DNA from: Halostagnicola larsenii XH-48
GTDB taxonomy: Archaea; Halobacteriota; Halobacteria; Halobacteriales; Natrialbaceae
NCBI RefSeq assembly: GCF_000517625.1
Contig: NZ_CP007055.1
Location: 2,170,001-2,234,000 of the forward strand
Direction of reading: 5' to 3'
DNA length: 64,000 nucleotides
Part shown: positions 61,221 to 64,000 of the stretch, piece by piece
Layout: every line of letters begins with the position of its first letter
How positions within the stretch are numbered: position 1 is the stretch's first letter
Translations under genes and position numbers: made by a program
Notes under the pieces: model-generated
Told to the model about the DNA's origin: nothing
Seen by the model: the letters and a program-made list of their open reading frames with translations, nothing else
Databases searched by the model: none

Positions 61221-63029
61221 TCACACCGTCGACGAATCGGAAGGCGACTTGTGGATCGTCTCCCCGCGATTCAGCCGGGCAGCGATCGTGAACGTCTGTT
61301 CGGCCTCCCGGCGAGTCGGAAAGTGTGCCGCCAGATACCGTGCCGTCGCGATCAGGGGGACCCATCGGCGGTCCGCGTCTTCACCTCGCTCTCGAGCCAG
61401 TTCGAACTGCTCGAATGCGGCCTCGAGGTTCTGGAGCGTGTGGAACCCGGCGTCTTCGCGCAGGAGGCCGTGGCCCAGCGTTCGCTTCAGTTCGTCCGCG
61501 TCGCCGTCGCAGGCGACGAACTCGGCCACGAGACGACCGGCCCGGTCGACCTCGCCCTCGGCGTCGAACGTCTCGAGGAGGTCCTCGAGAATTGCGTCGG
61601 GGTCGCGTCCAGTCTCATTTTCCTCGGGGTCGGGGATCGGGGCTGGCGGCGTGTTGAGGAATCGATCGAGGTAGACGTTGATCGCGACGTCGAAGACGGC
61701 CCGGTAGAGTTCGATCGCATCGGTCCGGCGGGTCGACTGGTGGACCGCGTTGGCGTAGGTGAACGTGTGGTGGACGGTGTTCCAGTCGGAGAACTCGTTC
61801 GCCGTCCCGAACTGCGCGACGCGGGTCGCGGCCGCGTGAACGACTTCGGCGGCGAGCGCTTCGGTCGTCGCCCCCGCGCGGACGGCGTCGGCCAGGGCGT
61901 CTACGATCGCCTCCGGATCGTCCCCGAGCAGCGTCGGCTGAAAGTCCTCGGGCGGCGACCACGACGAACCCGTTCCGCCTCCCGCGCTCGCCAGTGTCTC
62001 GAGCCCGCTCGTCTCGGTCACGTCGCCGCCGTAGACCTCCTCGAGCAGCGCCACGAGATCGACCGGCTGTCGCCACGACGACCGCTCGTCGCTTCGGGAG
62101 GCCGTCGCGAGCGGTTCGACCAGACTCGCGAGCGTCGTCGGGGCGTGCTCCCAGCCGACGTGCTCGAGCGTTTCGAAGGCCTTGTTCGCGAAATCGAGCA
62201 CGTGCCCGGTCGAGAGATAGGGATGGTCCGTGGCGGCCGCGAAAACCAGTTCCGCGACCGCCGCCTCGTCGTACCCGGCGGCGACCGCCGTGCGCAGACA
62301 CCGCTCCGCGCCGTCTGCGTCCCGCACTTCGATACACTCGCGGAACCAGGATTTCAGCCGCTCGAGGGAGACATCCGTCGTCGAGAACGCGGGCTGGGAA
62401 ACGGTCGGCGGTTCGCCGTCGCAGTCGATCGCGACGTGGCGAACACCGGTATAGAGCGCCCGCTTTCGGTCTTCGGACGCTACGTCATCCATCACGTTCG
62501 CCATGCAACCGAGGATGGTCAGGCCGGAACTCCAGCCAGCCTCGCGATACTGGGTTCCGAACTCGAGAGTTCGTTCGACCGGCGAGCGGTAGTCCACGCC
62601 CGCGTCGAGCAGTCCGATCGTCGATTTGGCGAGGACGAGTCGCAGGTTCTCCGCGAGGCCCGCCTCGAGGCGGTCGGCCCAGTGTTCGTCGGGTGGCTTC
62701 TCTCGCTCCGGCGTCGGATCGACGTAGACCGTGCCGTCTCGGACCTCGACGGGATACGTCTGTACGTCGTCGGCCCACGGATCGAACGTATCGCCACACG
62801 AGAGTTCGAATCGCGCGTGGTGCCAGTGGCAGGTGAGGATGCCGTCGTCGACGGTGCCTTCGGCGAGCGGAAATCCCATGTGGGGACAGCGGTTGTCGAC
62901 CGCGCGTATCTCCCCTTCGTGGGCGAAGACCGCGAGCGCTTTCCCGCCGCGGGAGATCAGGGTTCGGCCCTCCGCCTCGAGTTCCTCGAGCGACGCGACT
63001 TCGAACAGGTCGTCGGAGCTGGTAGCCAT
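61221..63029 (-). CDS. Rieske 2Fe-2S domain fused to a large helical, His-rich domain
   Basis: 602 residues. The N-terminal ~110 residues are a Rieske ferredoxin-like domain with Cys48, His50, Cys67 and His70 ('CPHMGFPL' and '[10 protein letters not shown]'). The remaining ~490 residues are all-helical and acidic, with His-containing segments such as '[19 protein letters not shown]', '[15 protein letters not shown]' and '[17 protein letters not shown]'. The pattern loosely recalls questin-oxidase-like helical proteins, but I cannot assign it firmly. No partner reductase is adjacent. It precedes tsr3 by 56 bp on the same strand. Confidence 0.78.
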   Translation of the reverse strand: MATSSDDLFEVASLEELEAEGRTLISRGGKALAVFAHEGEIRAVDNRCPHMGFPLAEGTVDDGILTCHWHHARFELSCGDTFDPWADDVQTYPVEVRDGTVYVDPTPEREKPPDEHWADRLEAGLAENLRLVLAKSTIGLLDAGVDYRSPVERTLEFGTQYREAGWSSGLTILGCMANVMDDVASEDRKRALYTGVRHVAIDCDGEPPTVSQPAFSTTDVSLERLKSWFRECIEVRDADGAERCLRTAVAAGYDEAAVAELVFAAATDHPYLSTGHVLDFANKAFETLEHVGWEHAPTTLASLVEPLATASRSDERSSWRQPVDLVALLEEVYGGDVTETSGLETLASAGGGTGSSWSPPEDFQPTLLGDDPEAIVDALADAVRAGATTEALAAEVVHAAATRVAQFGTANEFSDWNTVHHTFTYANAVHQSTRRTDAIELYRAVFDVAINVYLDRFLNTPPAPIPDPEENETGRDPDAILEDLLETFDAEGEVDRAGRLVAEFVACDGDADELKRTLGHGLLREDAGFHTLQNLEAAFEQFELARERGEDADRRWVPLIATARYLAAHFPTRREAEQTFTIAARLNRGETIHKSPSDSSTV

Positions 63030-63158
63030 GCAACGGTCTACCACGGCATCGGTGAAAACCGTTCCCTGCACCGCGTTCGTGGCTTCGAACCGCTCGAGAA
63101 CGAGCGACGTCCGAGACGCCGGTGCTTTTCACCCGCGGGGTCGAATCTCGACGCACCC

Positions 63159-63488
63159 ATGGACGGAGACGCCCTCGTGAGACGCTACTACGACGCGCTC
63201 GACGACCACGAGTACGAGACGCTCGAGGGGCTACTGGACCCCGGTTTCGTCCAGCAACGACCGGACCGAACCTTCGAGAGCCGCGAGGCGTTCGTCCAGT
63301 TCATGCGCGAGAAACGGCCGAACCCCGACACCAGCCATGACCTCGTGGAACTGGTCGTCGACGACGACCGCGGTCGAATCGCCGCTCGAGGGCGGGTGCT
63401 CGAGGGCGAACAGGAATTATTCGAGTTCGCGGATTTCTTTGAGTTAGTGGGCGACTCGATCGTTCGGTTGGAAACGTACAGCCGATAA
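63159..63488 (+). CDS. SnoaL/NTF2-like protein
   Basis: 109 residues. 'VRRYYDALDDHEYETLEGLLDPGFVQQRPD' (in parts), 'FESREAFVQFMREKRP', 'RIAARGRVLEGEQELFEFADFFELVGDSI' fit the cone-shaped NTF2-like fold used by SnoaL-type isomerases and many binding proteins. No catalytic residues can be assigned. ATG 63159 starts the fold exactly. It is divergent from the Rieske fusion gene with a 129-bp spacer, so a functional link is possible. Confidence 0.82.
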   Translation: MDGDALVRRYYDALDDHEYETLEGLLDPGFVQQRPDRTFESREAFVQFMREKRPNPDTSHDLVELVVDDDRGRIAARGRVLEGEQELFEFADFFELVGDSIVRLETYSR

Positions 63489-63587
63489 ACGAAGAAAAGG
63501 ACAGTTTCCCGTCCACCTCCAGCAGGGCGATTAGGGAGGATATCTCGAGGGACATGTGTAGACGAGGACATGATGGTTTTTAGAATG

Positions 63588-63596
63588 GTTTAAGAT
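63588..63596 (+). promoter_or_regulatory. TATA box of RDD gene
   Basis: GTTTAAGAT about 25-30 bp before ATG 63619. Confidence 0.55.
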
Positions 63597-63618
63597 CTAT
63601 TGATTCTTGATACATATC

Positions 63619-64000
63619 ATGACGGAACAATCGGCCGGCTATGTCGGGACGCAAGACGACGTAATTCTCGGTAGGGTCGGTGCGTTCGTACTTGATTATA
63701 TCCTCTCGCTCATTCTTGGAATGATTCTGGGATTTGGATTAGCGATCGCCCTCGATTCGGTCGCGGGTGTGTATCTCGGCATGCCTATCGGACTGCTCGG
63801 ATACTATATTCTTCTCGAAGGGGCGACCGGGCAGACGCTTGGAAAACGTCTCGCCGGTGTTATCGTCGTCAGTCGCGATGGAAGTTCGATTACCTTTCGC
63901 CAGGCGCTCGTTCGTAATCTCCTTCGAATCGTCGATGGGATTTTGAGCTACGCGGTTGGGCTCGTCGTCATGCTCGTTAGCGACGACCGACAACGCGTCG
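63619..64000 (+). CDS. RDD-family membrane protein, 3' end beyond window
   Basis: 127 residues are visible. 'LGRVGAFVLDYILSLILGMI' is the RDD signature region (R...D), followed by a second hydrophobic hairpin 'GMPIGLLGYYILLEGATGQT' and 'LGKRLAGVIVVSRDGSSIT', then 'RQALVRNLLRIVDGI'. RDD proteins are small polytopic membrane proteins, some linked to cation or osmolyte transport. The gene runs off the right edge. It is too short inside the window to appear as a closed ORF. Confidence 0.85.
   Translation, partial: MTEQSAGYVGTQDDVILGRVGAFVLDYILSLILGMILGFGLAIALDSVAGVYLGMPIGLLGYYILLEGATGQTLGKRLAGVIVVSRDGSSITFRQALVRNLLRIVDGILSYAVGLVVMLVSDDRQRV

Noticed and set aside
61251-63488. A 745-codon plus-strand open frame over the Rieske fusion gene
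   Set aside because: It is the antisense of a gene with clear Rieske motifs. Only its last 110 codons (from ATG 63159) form a real SnoaL-like protein.

Overview
The window comes from an extremely halophilic archaeon, most likely of the Natrialbales type (Natrialba, Natrinema, Haloterrigena or Natronorubrum relatives). The DNA is GC-rich and dense in CTCGAG/TCGAG words. The proteins are very acidic. Many genes have an archaeal TATA-like box about 25-30 bp upstream of the start codon, as expected for leaderless mRNAs. Archaeal markers include TFB, ribosomal proteins S6e and L40e, a thermosome, SepF, Trm1 dimethyltransferase, HTH-10 (Bat-type) regulators and PGF-CTERM surface proteins. The organism call is inference from composition and gene families.

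Layout. 0-9.8 kb: the 3' part of a degenerate M24-peptidase-like gene, a sarcosine/N-methyltryptophan oxidase, a formate/nitrite-type channel fused to two UspA domains, a tight five-gene minus-strand operon (tetR, membrane protein, degenerate prenyl-synthase-like protein, membrane protein, beta-CASP nuclease), then S6e. 9.9-21.2 kb: a chemotaxis island with a PadR-like regulator, cheD, cheW, cheB, a second CheW with a long disordered N-terminus, a ParA-type ATPase, cheA and two soluble globin-coupled transducers. 21.3-24.8 kb: a proline-catabolism module (P5C dehydrogenase, HTH-10 regulator, proline dehydrogenase). 24.9-33 kb: rtcA, KDG kinase, a PGF-CTERM surface protein, an FAD disulfide oxidoreductase and a secreted subtilase. 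33-44.5 kb: a PAS transducer, DoxX, GNAT, RNB exonuclease, PUA protein, TFB, SepF, citrate synthase and threonine deaminase.

44.5-64 kb: tRNA-Ser(GGA) followed by a scar of tRNA-derived repeats, an SRAP protein, thermosome, divergent lrp/glnA, a YihY-family membrane protein, Trm1, HisH, a phnCDE-type ABC transporter, family-4 uracil-DNA glycosylase, DUF99, an MBL hydrolase, L40e, Tsr3, a Rieske fusion protein, a SnoaL-like protein and the start of an RDD membrane protein.

The most interesting features are: (1) a ParA ATPase translationally coupled to a CheW with a roughly 220-residue disordered N-terminus, recalling bacterial ParC/ParP chemosensory-array segregation; (2) paired globin transducers in which one has Tyr at the heme-ligand His position; (3) a multi-hairpin intergenic element at about 28.46-28.64 kb; (4) inverted and direct copies of tRNA-Ser 3' sequence after the tRNA; and (5) many decaying 10-32 bp tandem repeats clustered at gene 3' ends, with in-frame counterparts inside genes.
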